Below, in pieces: positions 21,160 to 33,700 of a stretch of 64,000 bases of DNA (position 1 is its first letter; each line of letters begins with the position of its first letter). Under the pieces are notes generated by a model. The model saw only the letters and a list, made by a program, of their open reading frames with translations, searched no databases and was not told the origin of the DNA. A program made the position numbers and the translations under genes. Source of the DNA: Phyto melanocephala (Eukaryota; Arthropoda; Insecta; Diptera; Rhinophoridae); NCBI GenBank assembly GCA_941918925.1, contig OW799234.1, positions 132,350,895-132,414,894 on the forward strand, written 5' to 3'.

Positions 21160-22928
21160 TAAAAATAATAACACAATTCTCTGAAAACTCTTTGTTTATT
21201 TACAATTAATATCGTGCATTTTGGTTTAACCAACCTTTATTTCAATTATAAGGGGATTTAAAAATGATCATTTGGAAACATTATATGAAAAATGCATGAT
21301 ATTTTCATTAACATGCAATTAATATATTATATTTTAACCACAATCATACAATCCAATCATAGTGTGTTGCACCTCTACCATTTTTGTTTCTTTTGGTTAT
21401 AAAAATCTTCTTACAAAAAATTGTATTGCATTCACCTACTTAGTCACATTATAACGTTCAAAATTAGATAGATACGAACGAAATGTGCACGTCACTCATT
21501 CTCGAAATGGTTTTAATTTCGTACTTGCTATTTCGATTGAATTTGTTTTAAATTTTTATATTCCATTTACTTTGTATCAATATTAATCAACACAAACATC
21601 TGTATACTCCAAGGTATCACTATGTGCTTCTAAGACACAGAACTAATCGATGAAAATCCAAAACAGTGACCCTATAACTATGCGTGTTTTGATACTGCCA
21701 ATTGTGACTAATGCAATAAAAAATGTCGATATCAAATTCACGTACTTTTTCCAAAAAAGCCAAATTGTCTAATTTAATTTTACTTTCAAACGAAGCTTAT
21801 CTCGCTGATGCCTGATTAAAATTTTAATTGAGAAATACAAACACAAGCATTAAAATTTTGTTAAAAATATACATAAAAATAAAAATACGCTAGTGTCTGA
21901 TTTCAGAGCAAAAGAAAATTTTATTGTATTTCGTTTTGTCTATTTCCTTTACTTTACGTCCAGGGACAATACTGGCGATATTTTTGATTTCTTTTATCAA
22001 AACCATTCCTGCCTTATTTACCAAATTAACATCTAAATTAAAATCTCTATCTCTCTCTCTTTCTCTTATTTACTTTCTACAACCTTGTGATCATACCTCG
22101 TTTTACACACCATATTTCTTTAACAATAAAATATATTTCATACCCGCCATTTTATTTAAATGGAGTTTATATGCTAACACCCTCATGGTTTGTTAAATTG
22201 CACTTCATTTGTCACGGAAATTAACTATTTTATTATATTTTTCATTTTTAACACATTTCTGTGTAAATTTACACACACAATGCACACCCTCACATCCCTG
22301 TTGTTGCTGCCACTACTGCTGCTCCCTACAACTCTTCAATCGTTTCATAAAAATAACTTGAGCTTGTCTCTGTCATTGCTTGCATTCCAAGAATTGGGGG
22401 TGAAACTATGTTAAATTTCAAATAAATATTTTGTAAAGTTCATTTAAATTTTTAAACAAGACACACATTTTTAATACATCAACCTTCATTTTGTGCATTA
22501 AAAGTATTCACGTCACTGGTTATTGTCTTAGAAATGTTTGAAAAATTCAAACTGTGTAGAGTTAAATATTACATTAACATAAGCTTCGAGATCTTCTTTA
22601 TAACTAGTGTGATGTTTATAACTTTGCAAAAAAATAAGAATTTTGAAAGCTTTAATGAATGGGCATGCATTATTTAGGCGCTTACTTTTATATCCTATTG
22701 AAATGCAGCAAAGTAAGCACCTTTGGAAAAATTATTGGGCTAATAAAAAGAAATAAAAGAGCTCACTCTTCTTTCTTACAGTGTTGCTCGTTGTTATATT
22801 ATTAAAACAGACATGATAGGGGCGTTTACAGAAAGGTTTTTGTCACAGTAACCCACCAACAAATGTTTCGAATTTTGTAGGCACTGCACTTTGGAGGTAT
22901 TGCATCAATGGAAATGCTTTAATTGCTT
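21160..22928. other. AT-rich stretch without recognised genes
   Basis: A CT-rich run at 22045-22068 and short simple repeats only. Two ORFs (21924-22196 and 22190-22414) are hydrophobic and unrecognised. Confidence 0.5.
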
Positions 22929-22931
22929 GTA

Positions 22932-23854
22932 AAGGGTGTTTTTTTAAGCCCGATAGAACTTGAAATTGTAAAAAATAACACAAAAAATTAAATTGTAATC
23001 AACATTTTTTTTTTATTCGAAAGATCAATACGTGACATTAACATTTAAAAATGATTTCGGGCATATGGGCACCGCGGCTGTTCTTGACGAAGCGCATTCT
23101 GGACGTCCGTTGTTTTATCGCAAAATTGTGTTCAGCGATGAGGCGCATTTTTGGCTAAACGGGTTTGTTAATAAGCAAAATTGCCGCATATGGAGCGAGA
23201 CCAATCCATAAGAGACCCTACAGACTCCATTACATCCAGAAAAATGCACCGTTTGGTGCGGTTTTCACGCTGGTGGCATCATCGGACCTTATTTCTTCAA
23301 AAATGAGGCCGGAGCTCGCGTTACGGTCAATGGAGATCGTTACCGCACCATGATCAATGATTTTTTGTTTGAAAATATGGATGACATTGATCCGGAGGAG
23401 ATGTGGTTTCAACAGGATGGCGCTACGTGCCATACGGCGAACGAAACCATCGACTTATTGAAATCAAAATTTGGCGATAAGTTGATTTCGAGAAATGGAC
23501 CTGTCAATTGGCCTCCAAGGTCGTGCGATTTGACACCTCTCGATTATTTCCTGTGGGGCTACGTGAAGTCACTGGTTTATGCTGATAAACCAGCAACAAT
23601 TGACGCCTTGGAGGCCAGCATTGTTCGTATTATTTGTGACATACGGCCAGCAGTGCTCGAAAAAGTGGCCCAAAATTGGACGTCCGGAATGCGCTTCGTC
23701 AAGAACAGCCGCGGTGCCCATATGCCCGAAATCATCTTCAAATGTTAATGTCACGTATTGATCTTTCGAATAAAAAAAAAATTTTGATTACAATTTAATT
23801 TTTTGTGTTATTTTTTACAATTTCAAGTTCTATCGGGCTTAAAAAAACACCCTT
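22932..23854 (+). mobile_element. Fold-back mariner-like element with 177-bp inverted arms
   Basis: TA duplications (22930-22931 and 23855-23856) flank termini 'AAGGGTGTTTTTTTAAGCCC' and its inverse. The arms, 22932-23108 and 23678-23854, are near-perfect inverted copies and include the last ~25 codons of the transposase, which therefore also appears backwards at the left end. Between them lies the transposase from the first Asp onward: 'RKIVFSDEAHFWLNGFVN', 'TVWCGFHAGGIIGPYFFKN', 'MWFQQDGATCHTANETIDLL', 'NWPPRSCDLTPLDYFLWGY', ending 'HMPEIIFKC' at 23745-23747. One in-frame TAA near 23208 interrupts it. The N-terminal DNA-binding part is absent, so it cannot be autonomous. It is the best preserved mariner here. 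Confidence 0.9.
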
Positions 23855-23859
23855 TATAT

Positions 23860-25385
23860 AAAAGCATAACAAAGTATGTATTGCATCAAATTTATTTCAG
23901 TTTTAATATTGCTCCCTTACGGGCTACTACCTTCTCAGCAGTACATAAGATAAAGTTATGATTTAGTTACTCCTGGTAGGACTGAAATTAGCGCTTGTTT
24001 ATTGCAAAAAAGAAGCTAAGGTAGTGGGACATCGCATTAAAAAAGGATCTCTTCTAGAACGCTACAGAAAGCAGGTAAGCATTAAGAAAGCGATTCAAGG
24101 AGCGCTATTTGAGAATGAAGTTTATTTTGGTAGGAAATCTTTTAGTTTTTTAACGCTTTACTTTTTAATGGGAACTCTGGTAAGCAGGCTTGTAAGGGAA
24201 AATTAAGAATTTCTGCAACCGCATTATATGGTACTTGGTGATAAAAAGGAGTAATAAATTTTGTCCGGATCTGTTTGCTGGCTTTAACAAAGTTTTTGTT
24301 TTGTATTATATGCCATCATTTGTAAGGCACGCTATTTTTGTAATAAATAATAATTCATTCGTTTGAAGCTTTTCTTCTCCTTCTCTTCTCCTTCTCCTAC
24401 CCTTATCGTTTTTTTTTCTCATTAGGAAAGTGTTATTAAAACTAGATCGAATAAAATTTAAATCAGATAGGGATTACAGGTTTTAAGAAATGACATCGAA
24501 TGTATTTTTTTTGTATCGGGGTTGCCATGTCCCCTGCTCTGATCCTATCGATTTTATGCTCTACAAGTTAAACTAATATCACTGACAATAATACGGAATT
24601 TAAGTCCTATAACAATTGTAGTTTAACAAATGTACCACTTAATATATTCTATTTGTGTAGGAAGTGCCACGCCCTCTTAATTAATCCTATTAAGTTATTT
24701 ATGTGAATTATAAATTTTTTTTATTATATAATTCATCTTTTCCACAACGTTTTAAGATTAACTATACAATTTATTATAATATCCTACACTAATTTTGAAG
24801 ACTTAAGGAATTACAGTTTTCTGAATATTTGAGAAAATTGTTTATTTTGTAGGAAAGGTACCACGCCTTCTTAAATAATCTTTGTATAATATTAACAGCA
24901 TTAATACAGTCGTTCGCCGCTAATGCTTCCTGCATGTTTATTTTATTTTTATTTATATAAGAAGACGATTACACAAATATTAAAAAAATAGTAAAAACTT
25001 TAACATAATTACTACAAATATTTAAAAAAAAACTACACAAAGCACACTACCCGTTCTCTTATTTCAGATAAATTAAAAAAAAAAGACCTTAGTTTGGTTG
25101 TGACAAAAATTAAAGAAAATTGTTGCAGCCATTTAAATAAAAATTGTAAAATAAAAATAAAATTGCGAATTTTTTTTTAAATTCGGGATTAAAACCCCAG
25201 TAAAAAATTATGAAAAAGTGCTTCTGTTGTAGGATTTCATTCCCAGAAAAAACTCTCATTGAAAAATAATGAGTCGAATATACTGAAAAACAGTTTTTCA
25301 CTTCTAACAATTTGGCTGGCTTACAAATAGGGACGAAAATAAGTACTTACCACTCTCGCTTAACAATAGGGACTTAAATAAATAC
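23860..25385. other. AT-rich stretch; weak repeats
   Basis: A pyrimidine-rich run lies at 24368-24400. Two related segments about 195 bp apart ('GTAGGAAGTGCCACGCCCTC' near 24656 and 'GTAGGAAAGGTACCACGCCT' near 24850) suggest an old tandem or dispersed repeat of DINE-like type. No gene. Confidence 0.45.
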
Positions 25386-25388
25386 TTA

Positions 25389-25536
25389 GGGCCGTATTCA
25401 TAAAAAATATTTTAGGTTTATTGAAGGCTTATCTGACAAATTTCTCTACAACATCTGTCAAATAAGCCAAATTTCTATACAACATCTGTCAAATAAGCCT
25501 TTAATAAACCTAAAATATTTTTTATGAATACGGCCC
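25389..25536. mobile_element. Palindromic MITE family 3, copy 1 (TIR GGGCCGTATTCATAAA)
   Basis: 148 bp with arms of about 50 bp: 'GGGCCGTATTCATAAAAAAT' to 'GGTTTATTGAAGGCTTAT' on the left, inverse on the right. Both sides carry TTA (25386-25388 and 25537-25539). The loop holds two direct copies of 'CAACATCTGTCAAATAAGCC'. TTA duplication and GGGCC terminus resemble PIF/Harbinger MITEs (inference). A worn copy is at 50288-50396. Confidence 0.85.
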
Positions 25537-26285
25537 TTAAATGTATAGCAATAAATAAATACTTGAATTTAAAAGCCTAAATAACTTATTAATATTATGG
25601 ACTTACAGAAGTCGTTCGTTTCTTTTAAGGCCGAAAAATCGAAACGTTAATTTCAAATTTTAAAATCAGTAAAAAATTTATAAGTCATCACTTTGTTAAT
25701 GAAATGCTTTGCCACTGTTGTTAATATAGTTATTAACGCAGGACACCCTAAGCGTGTAAACAAATTTCTTAAAATAAGTATTTACGTATCACATTGTAAA
25801 TCAAGTCATTACTAAAATACTTCTTAATAAGACAGACGATATGTAATAGTCATTAAAAAGTATGTTATTTAGCAAGAGCAAGTCATAACCTAATTTTTGC
25901 TTCGTTTCTATACCCCTCACATAAGAGTGTAAAAGGGTCATTAAATAATTAAGTAATTTTTAATTTCTACAGTATTTTTTTGCGGTCCGAAAAAGTATAC
26001 CAATTCCGAATCCTTATATATAAAGTGATTTATATATCTGCGTCTACTAGCGAGGGTGTTGAAATCTATTTTTAAAGCCACCGCATAACATAATACACTC
26101 GTCTAATATATTAGTTTATCAGAAACGCTTCCAACAATTTTAGTATTACAAATCAGCAATTTTGATCTATTAGCGACAGAGATATGAGGAAAAAAATACA
26201 TATGCCTCTATTTTGATTGATATTGCAACAACATCAAAAGTGGTCGGTTTTTACACACACTAATGATTATATGTATGCATGCACC

Positions 26286-27198
26286 CGGTGGCGAACGTCA
26301 TCATGATTCATTGTGACAAACGTTGACAATGTTAAGTAATCGATGACATATGCTGATTTCTCTTTGGCGTCATATATGAAATTTTAAATTAAACTGGCCT
26401 GTTGTGCGTTCGACCCATCCAGTTTAATTAGTTTTTTTTTATACCATAAAAAACACTCCTGCAAAAACAATTTGTATCAACAACGTAGATTCAACATGAC
26501 TTTTTTTATATGTTAGTACATGCAATAGTAGCAACTTTAATCGCTTATAGCTCTAACCAATTTTGATAGAATTTAGATTGTGCAATAAAATTCCTATCAA
26601 AAGGTATATTTACATTTTTTTATTAAAATCGGTTGTATAATGTGAGCGTAAATTGCGTAACAAAAAATCGACTTGCCTTTTAATATATATGTGATGTCGA
26701 AATTTTCATAGATGACCAAGGTTGCTTTCGTCTCGTAGGTCTCAGCCTATTGACAAGTCCTAACAGACAATATTAAAAAGATTTATTATTGCTCTTATTT
26801 GACCATAATTTTATAAAATTTTTTAATTGATTTTTCAAGCTCGAGGTCTTTTTCCTGAAGAAAGAAAGAAGATTATGAAGACGCTACACAAAGGAGTAGC
26901 AAAATATTGAATTATAAATAAATCAACAAATATTTATAAAGACCTCGAGCTTGAAAAATCAATTCAAAAATTTTAAAAAGATTTAATTGCGCACTTATAA
27001 CAGAAAATGTCGTTAAGTTTTCTAAACTATACAGACACTTCAATGATGTTGTCATTAATAAATACTTCACTTTATGTCATTGTCATTTGGATTCATCAAT
27101 GACATATTCATTTACGATAGTTTCGTGCAAATTGCATATTGATTCTAAGATAATGATTCATTGATAAAAATGTCATTGTAACATCAAATTCGCCACTG
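26286..27198. mobile_element. TIR element nested in HINE-6 (hAT-like ends)
   Basis: Left end 'CCGGTGGCGAACGTCATCAT' and right end inverse 'CCAGTGGCGAATTTGATGTT' share CCRGTGGCGAA, similar to hAT ends. Both ends are rich in TGTCATT/AATGACA motifs, a subterminal pattern seen in hAT transposase binding sites. No ORF of note and no clean target duplication, so the boundaries are tentative. Confidence 0.55.
26825..26963. repeat. Inverted repeat with CTCGAG in the arms
   Basis: Arms 'AATTGATTTTTCAAGCTCGA' (from 26825) and its inverse (to about 26963) are about 26 bp and almost perfect, separated by about 86 bp; weaker pairing extends outward. It lies inside the 26286-27198 element. It may be a small MITE or an internal hairpin. 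Confidence 0.7.
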
Positions 27199-27430
27199 GG
27201 TAAATGATAGTAAAAAATGTTTGGGCTTATATTTTATTTGTTATATTACACATGCTCATTCATGTGTACGAATGTCTGTAATGGAAAAGAAGTTTTTGTT
27301 TACTGTACGTTGCACGAACATGATAACATACAACAAGGTGACATACCATGAATTTATTTTGTGGGCAAAGATTGAGCAAATGTAAATCTCTTTTACAAAC
27401 AAATTGTATGTATACGCTTACTTTTACATA

Positions 27431-29510
27431 ATTACACTGTTGTGATGGGTGCCCTTACATATATTTATTAATTCAGGTCTTGCGCCCACAAGAATAAAAT
27501 AATGCACTTTCACAAATGCATAGAATATTATTAGTGACGTAAATGCCTTTTTATATTTTAACAGTAATCTGTGCTGTCATTATGTCATTGCAAAAGTCAT
27601 TTACATTACATTTCTAGAAAACATTATTTCTTTGCTACGCATTGGTTTCGAAAAGTTTTTATTTTCTTTACTCAGTAACAGAAATCATTCAACATTTCCA
27701 ATGGCAGCATTGCCAAGTACAACGGAAGTTGTTTAAAATCCCACAATGTGTCACAGCTGATGGGCTTTTAAAAGTGTATGTTTAAGTGGCTGTATTAAAT
27801 GTCTACACTCAAGAGGTACTAAATATTCAGTTTGAATATTTAAAGATTTTTAATTGAAAATTTTAGTTTAAATAATTATGTTTTGCTTTTATCACAATTT
27901 TTCTTAGGAAGTGCATGGAATGGTTTTGCATTAGCATTCCAGGCAGACTTTTCAAACTAGCATTACATATAAATTAAAACATTTTTCTCTTCTATATTAA
28001 TTTTGTTTAGGTTATTGCCTGCATCCGTTTACATAAATATGTACTTAATGTGACTTTATTATCTCTACAAAGAACATTTAATTTTAAAATAAATGTTTTG
28101 TGTTTATAATAAAAAATTGTCTGACATCAGTATTTTTGTAAAACATTAATAGTTGCCAGTGACTTTATTTGGAACATATTTTAACTATAAATACAAATAT
28201 TTTATTTCCTTTTTGCTTATCTTGACATTTCCACATCAATGATTTTACACATTCCATTACTTTTAAATGGTTTTGGGAACATTTACACAATTTAACAGTT
28301 TGTGTTTGTTTTTTCCATTTTCTTTTTGAAGCATATGTGTGTACGATATTATAGTGAATATATTTTTTAATCAAATTTAAATTTGTCTTAAATCTTTAGC
28401 ACTAAAGTTGAACGAACTTGTTGTTGCAAAAAAGAGAATATCCATAGCAGCGTTGTTATCCATTTTGTTATATTTTTTTAACATTGTATCAACTGTGTCT
28501 GGCTGTATTTTTCTGAAACGAAAATTAGCCACAAATACATTTACTCTTTTTTGTTGGCAAGTCCAGACAATTTAAACAATTTAAATGTTGGTTTTTTATT
28601 GAAGTAGCTCTCTATGTCAAGCACGGATCCAGGGGGAGAAAAAAAATATATAAAAACTCTAAAAAACAAATTTTTTCTTTTTATAAGTAAAAGTTTTGGC
28701 AGCCATTCTACGAACAATTTACATATTTTAATAAAAACTACCACCCCACCTTTAAATGCGTGTTGTGGATACACGCCTGCTTTAAGTTAATACAATATTG
28801 TTGGCAGCAATTTTATTTTATTTCATTTCTCAAATTCAATTTTTATTTCTGTTTTTAGTATTTGATAAAATTATTCTATTTAAACAATAGTTTTGCGGCA
28901 TTTCAAACAACAGCAACAACAACGTGTTGCCACAAATATAAAAATAAACTCTTTTACCACCTTCGACTGGCAACTTACGATATTACCGCAAAGAAGGTGA
29001 ATAAAAATATTTTTGGGTGGGAAATAAATGGAAAATTTCCAATTTCAGTTTATTTTTATTAACGCTTTCTAATTTAAACATTTTTATTCCTAAAAAAAAT
29101 AGTTAAAGAAGTTAAAAAAGGAAAATGAAAAAGAAACTTAAAACCTAAACTTTAACAGCGAAAAAAAGTAGTCCATTTATTGTCATTTGTTTTGATTGGA
29201 AATATAAATTATTACATTTATTTTTTGGAGTTTTAAAAATATAATAACGGTTTTTCACAGCTGCAAAAGAATCCCATATTTTAAAAAAAAAATTTAGTGA
29301 CCAAAAATTATACCCCTTTTTCCATTACTGTTCTACATGTCAAATTTCGATAACAAAAAAAAAATAACAATTGAGATAAAATTCCTTCTCTCACTTTCAA
29401 ATAATGTGCAAAAGACAAAAAACCCTTAAGGCCCTGGTCGCTTTGCGTGACATTTTTAACTTTGATAGAAAAGCGCTAGAGAAAAGGTGTATGCCACAAT
29501 GAAAACTTTG
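27431..29510. other. AT-rich stretch without recognised genes
   Basis: No transposon terminus, RNA gene or convincing reading frame. A 'CACGGATCCAGGGGG' string at 28621-28635 resembles some hAT termini, but no partner end was found. Confidence 0.5.
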
Positions 29511-29521
29511 ACAACACTTAC

Positions 29522-30797
29522 TAGGGTGATCGATTATTCGACATTTTTAAGAAACCGGTTTTTAAATAGTTTGAAAATTTGAATTAAAGAAAAAACCGGT
29601 TGCTTTTTTAAAAATTTAGAAAAAACCGGTTAACCGGTCGAATACATAAAATGTAATTCTTTCGTATACCCATGACACAGATGCATATGAAGGTATAAAC
29701 TAGTTTGTTCTATGGTTTAATTGCATTTTTAGTTGACACACATTCAATGGCACTATTATAAAATGCGGTTATTTAAAATAAAGATGTTAAAGGACATACA
29801 CTTTTTACCTAAAAGTGACCGAAAAGTTAATTTTATTATTTAGTTACCTTTAACTTTTATGGTTAGGTTTACAAATTTAAAAATGCCATTGTTTCTCCAC
29901 ATGAAATAAAATATGGCAACTAAATTGTGATTTATATTTCTTTTCTACTTCGACCTTTTTAATTTTTTTTTATTTTAAGTTTTAATTTTTTAATATTAGT
30001 GACACAAAACAGTAAATTAATCATCCAAAATGTTATTTCGTTATGTAAAATTTTTTAAGAACTAAATTAATTTGTTAAAAGTAATCGGTTTTGCTCTGGA
30101 ACTGCCATATTAAAAAAACAAACTTTTTTACAAGGAGGTTGTAATAATGAAAAATATTAAAAAGTCACTTCACTGCTCACTGTAGTCAAATTTACCTTTT
30201 ACTAACATTAACTTTATAGGCAAGTTGTAATAATGACCCTTTGTGTGCCAAACTATTTTAGTATACAAGTCATATGTTATCAGAGATATTAGTGAAGCTA
30301 TGGGTAGTCTTTAGTACAAGTCTCTATATTTCGTAGAAGCAAAATATTATAAAATTCGAATATGAGATCAAAAAGTATTGCAAAGTACAATAATTTGGTC
30401 AAAAAACTTAACTGAACAGCTGATTATTATAGCAAATTATTAGCACAGCAACGTATAAAATACCTGCTCTCCATTTAAGACAAATAATAATAAAGCTTAA
30501 TTATATTTCTTATTTTACATTTGTTTTTGAAACAACAAATAAATTTCTTACAATATTATGGAAGAGTATTTAATAAATTTGCTGATTTTTTTAAATTTTT
30601 ATGAGTAATGAATATAGAATGGTACGTTTGGTTTCAAAGGTAAATGAACATAAAACTAAAAATGAAAAAACCGGCTTCTGTGAGTGAAAAAACCGGTGTA
30701 TTCGACATTCGAAAAATTAACATTTGGAAAAAACCGCCAGCTGAAAGAGTAAAAAACCGGGTTTTCCACCGGTTGTAAAACCGAATCGATCACCCTA
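29522..30797 (+). mobile_element. hAT-like non-autonomous element, copy 2
   Basis: Termini 'TAGGGTGATCGATTATTCGA' and the inverse of 'TAGGGTGATCGATTCGG' are flanked by a perfect 8-bp duplication ACACTTAC (29514-29521 and 30798-30805). Subterminal AACCGGTT-like sites occur at about 29555, 29594, 29625 and 29632 on the left and 30670, 30693, 30755 and 30770 on the right. 1276 bp, no transposase frame. The internal sequence shows little visible similarity to copy 1 beyond the ends. Confidence 0.85.
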
Positions 30798-30799
30798 AC

Positions 30800-33700
30800 A
30801 CTTACGCATTGTTTGTTTACCTATAAAGTTTGCAAGTACGTATTGTCAAAGCACGCAAAAGCTGAGATTTGGTTAACTTTATGCGTTGAAAGTGCTTTAT
30901 GTGACATGTTTCATATAAGAACGGCTATTTCATCTTTAATGTCAAAACGAATTTCTAACGCAACGCGAGGCTAAAGTTCTTACTGACATGGCTTTTACTC
31001 CATTTGCCATCGATTTGTTCGCACAAGAGATCGGCAAAGCAACTGTCAATAATTTGTCTGTGTTTAAAATGCCTTTCGATGTCGGATGTCGTTGTTTCAA
31101 CAAATGTTCTGATAATGATGTTTGAACAAGAACAGAACATCGATTAGATCGCTTCACATGAGACAAATCCTGCGATAGGAACCAAGTCTTCGATGAAGTA
31201 GGTTCCCAGAGAGAAACTAATTTACGCCTTCAAAATTGTATTATGACAACAACGTTTGCAAAATTATTACTTTTTTAAAAAATCTATTTTCTTATTAAGA
31301 AGAAAGGGATGAGTTCATAAAATAAGTCTTATTTTCTAAATGACAAAAGGCTTCTTCATTTTTGAAGCAATACAATTATAAAAACCAATTCGTAAGCCAT
31401 TATAATTATTAAAATACATATGAATGGTCATTGATGAACAACACGTAATTGTCAGTATTTTCTTAACGTGAGAGAGCAATCGTTTTTTTTTGCTTACCTT
31501 ATAGAAAGTGCTGCATACAACAGGGCTCCTATCGGGTCTAGGAGCTATTAACTTTCTTCGATTTAAACCGCCAGCTTTGCTGTGGCCATATCAAGCATCC
31601 TCCGGGAGCATGTCTTCTTTGTTAGTGTCAGGCCTAGGCGCGCCAGTACAGGATAAATCGGTAAACTAAAATTCTAGTCATAGAATAGTTTGAGGTTGAC
31701 CAAAAACCTTTCTCGTCTCACGGGCATCAGTAAGCCCTTTACAACTTGTTCTTGACTGGTTATTGGTAAGGTCTCTTCGAAGAGCACGTGGTGGATGTGA
31801 TTACTTCCAAGTTGAAAAATATACTTGAAGGTTTAATGGCTGATGCTTGACCTTGTTTAAATTTCGGGCAACCACTGTTATTTCAAGGGCGCTGTAACCA
31901 TCTCAACAGAAAAAAAATTGATGGTCTAATGAATCATTTTTGCAGACGTGGTGGACCTAAGGATTTTGGGACACCATATACATATGTTCCTGGTTTCTGT
32001 TGCCTTTAAACAGCAGTAGTAACTTATTGCATTGTTTAGCTTCTTTCGGACTGAACAGTCGATCCTGTCGCTAAATAAACTCATAGCATCGTAACTAAAA
32101 ACAGTGATAAGAAATAGATAGCCCGAACTCTTGTCATAAATTTACCATTAAAAAAAAATGTCAACCTATGATTGATAATTTGTTTGGTAACTATTACAAT
32201 TAAGCCATAGTAAGAAGGAGTCAATATATTGAAAGTGGCTACTTTGTTTAACTTCTTAACGTTGACCCTTCGGTTGCTTTTCAAATTAGATATTTTTGAT
32301 TTACCACAAGTGTAATGCTATGTTCCAGTGACCTTATTCCAATCTACACCATATTTTGAATGTTATTCAGCAATATTGTTCTTTGTGTGGCTCTTATTTT
32401 TGTGACACCTAAACTATCACTTAGTATAAGTATATTGGCATTTAGAAAATTCATCAAATACACAAAAATTTGTATTTCAATTAAATCCATTTTACTCTGT
32501 AACAGACTATTTATTGTAAGTTGGAACTTCCGCCTGTGGTTATGATTGAGCAGCACCATATCATCACACAGGTAGTGATTATGGCTTTAGGCATAGTATG
32601 TTGAGTAACGCAATATTAATGACAATAAACCAAATAATTTATGCAAAAAAGCTTTGTTTAGCGGTGCCGGAGGTTGGGCTTATGAAGAATTGCTCGTTGT
32701 CTAAACAAATTGGTGAATAACGAAGACGCCCATCTCATTCACATTGATTAAGAGAACACATTTTAGACTTCGTTTTGACAAACATATGAAAACAGGCCAT
32801 GAACCAAGAAAATTTACTTTTTAATCCTATTGCAGCCATTAGCATTTTCACAAAAAAATAGCAGCAGCAGCAGACTTTGATAAACTCCAGTCTCTGATTG
32901 GGTTGTTTAACTGGTCGCCAATAAGCAAACTATTGTAAGGCATTATAAAAACTAATTTTTAGAGGTTTTAAAAGATTTTTGCTTTATGTCTGTAAAATAC
33001 CAAATAACTTTTCCAAGTACAAATTAAAATTATAAGAAATTTAAAACTCTACAGCATTTTCTTATCACACAAAGAGAATTTCTCTTTAACATCTTTTAAT
33101 ATTCCTTTGCACATTTTATACTTTAGCCTTATATATAATCCTTAACCACAAATAATCCATAAAGTCCAATTAAGTTTTATATTATTTAATTTTAAAAATA
33201 CCACAAATCTTTAAACACCAACAGACATACATTTAAAATTAATAAACTTATTTTTTTAACATTCACCCACCCACACACACAAACGTATACCCCACACAGA
33301 CACACACAGAAAATAAAAACTGCTAAAACCACAAAAACTAATTGGAAAATTAACAAAACTCTGTTGGCAAAATTTATAATAAAAATGCACATACGCACAA
33401 ACATAAAGAATAGGATTTTTTTTCTCTGCAATTCCATTGGCTATATTTTGTATTGTTGAGTGCTTAGAATCTTAATAATTATTTTCTGTGCAAGTAAATA
33501 AATTACATTGTTAAAAAGGAAAATTTGCAAAGAATAAGAAGAGCCATATTGACCAAATAAGATTAGCATTAGATAGTAAATAGTGGTTAGAACTAAGAAC
33601 GAAAGACCTGCAAAATCTAATAAATTTTTGCCACAAATACAGACACGAAACAATAAAGAGAATATTCTCTTATTTTGTTTTATTTTATGCCATAATATTT

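Larger units (their letters stand above)
25908..27430 (+). mobile_element. HINE-6: degraded Helentron-like element with nested insertion
   Basis: 5' end 'TATACCCCTCACATAAGAGT' with 'CCGAATCCTTATATATAAAG' soon after. The 3' part shares 'CTGTACGTTGCACGAACATG' (about 27303-27322) and 'GACATACCATGAATT' with the 44.4 kb element. It is interrupted at 26286-27198 by a TIR element. The 3' terminus is blurred (near 27424). Confidence 0.6.

Noticed and set aside
23569..23754. Minus-strand and alternative-frame ORFs over the fold-back mariner
   Set aside because: They are shadows of the transposase frame and its inverted arm.
28621..28635. 'CACGGATCCAGGGGG' transposon-end-like string
   Set aside because: No partner end seen within a plausible distance.
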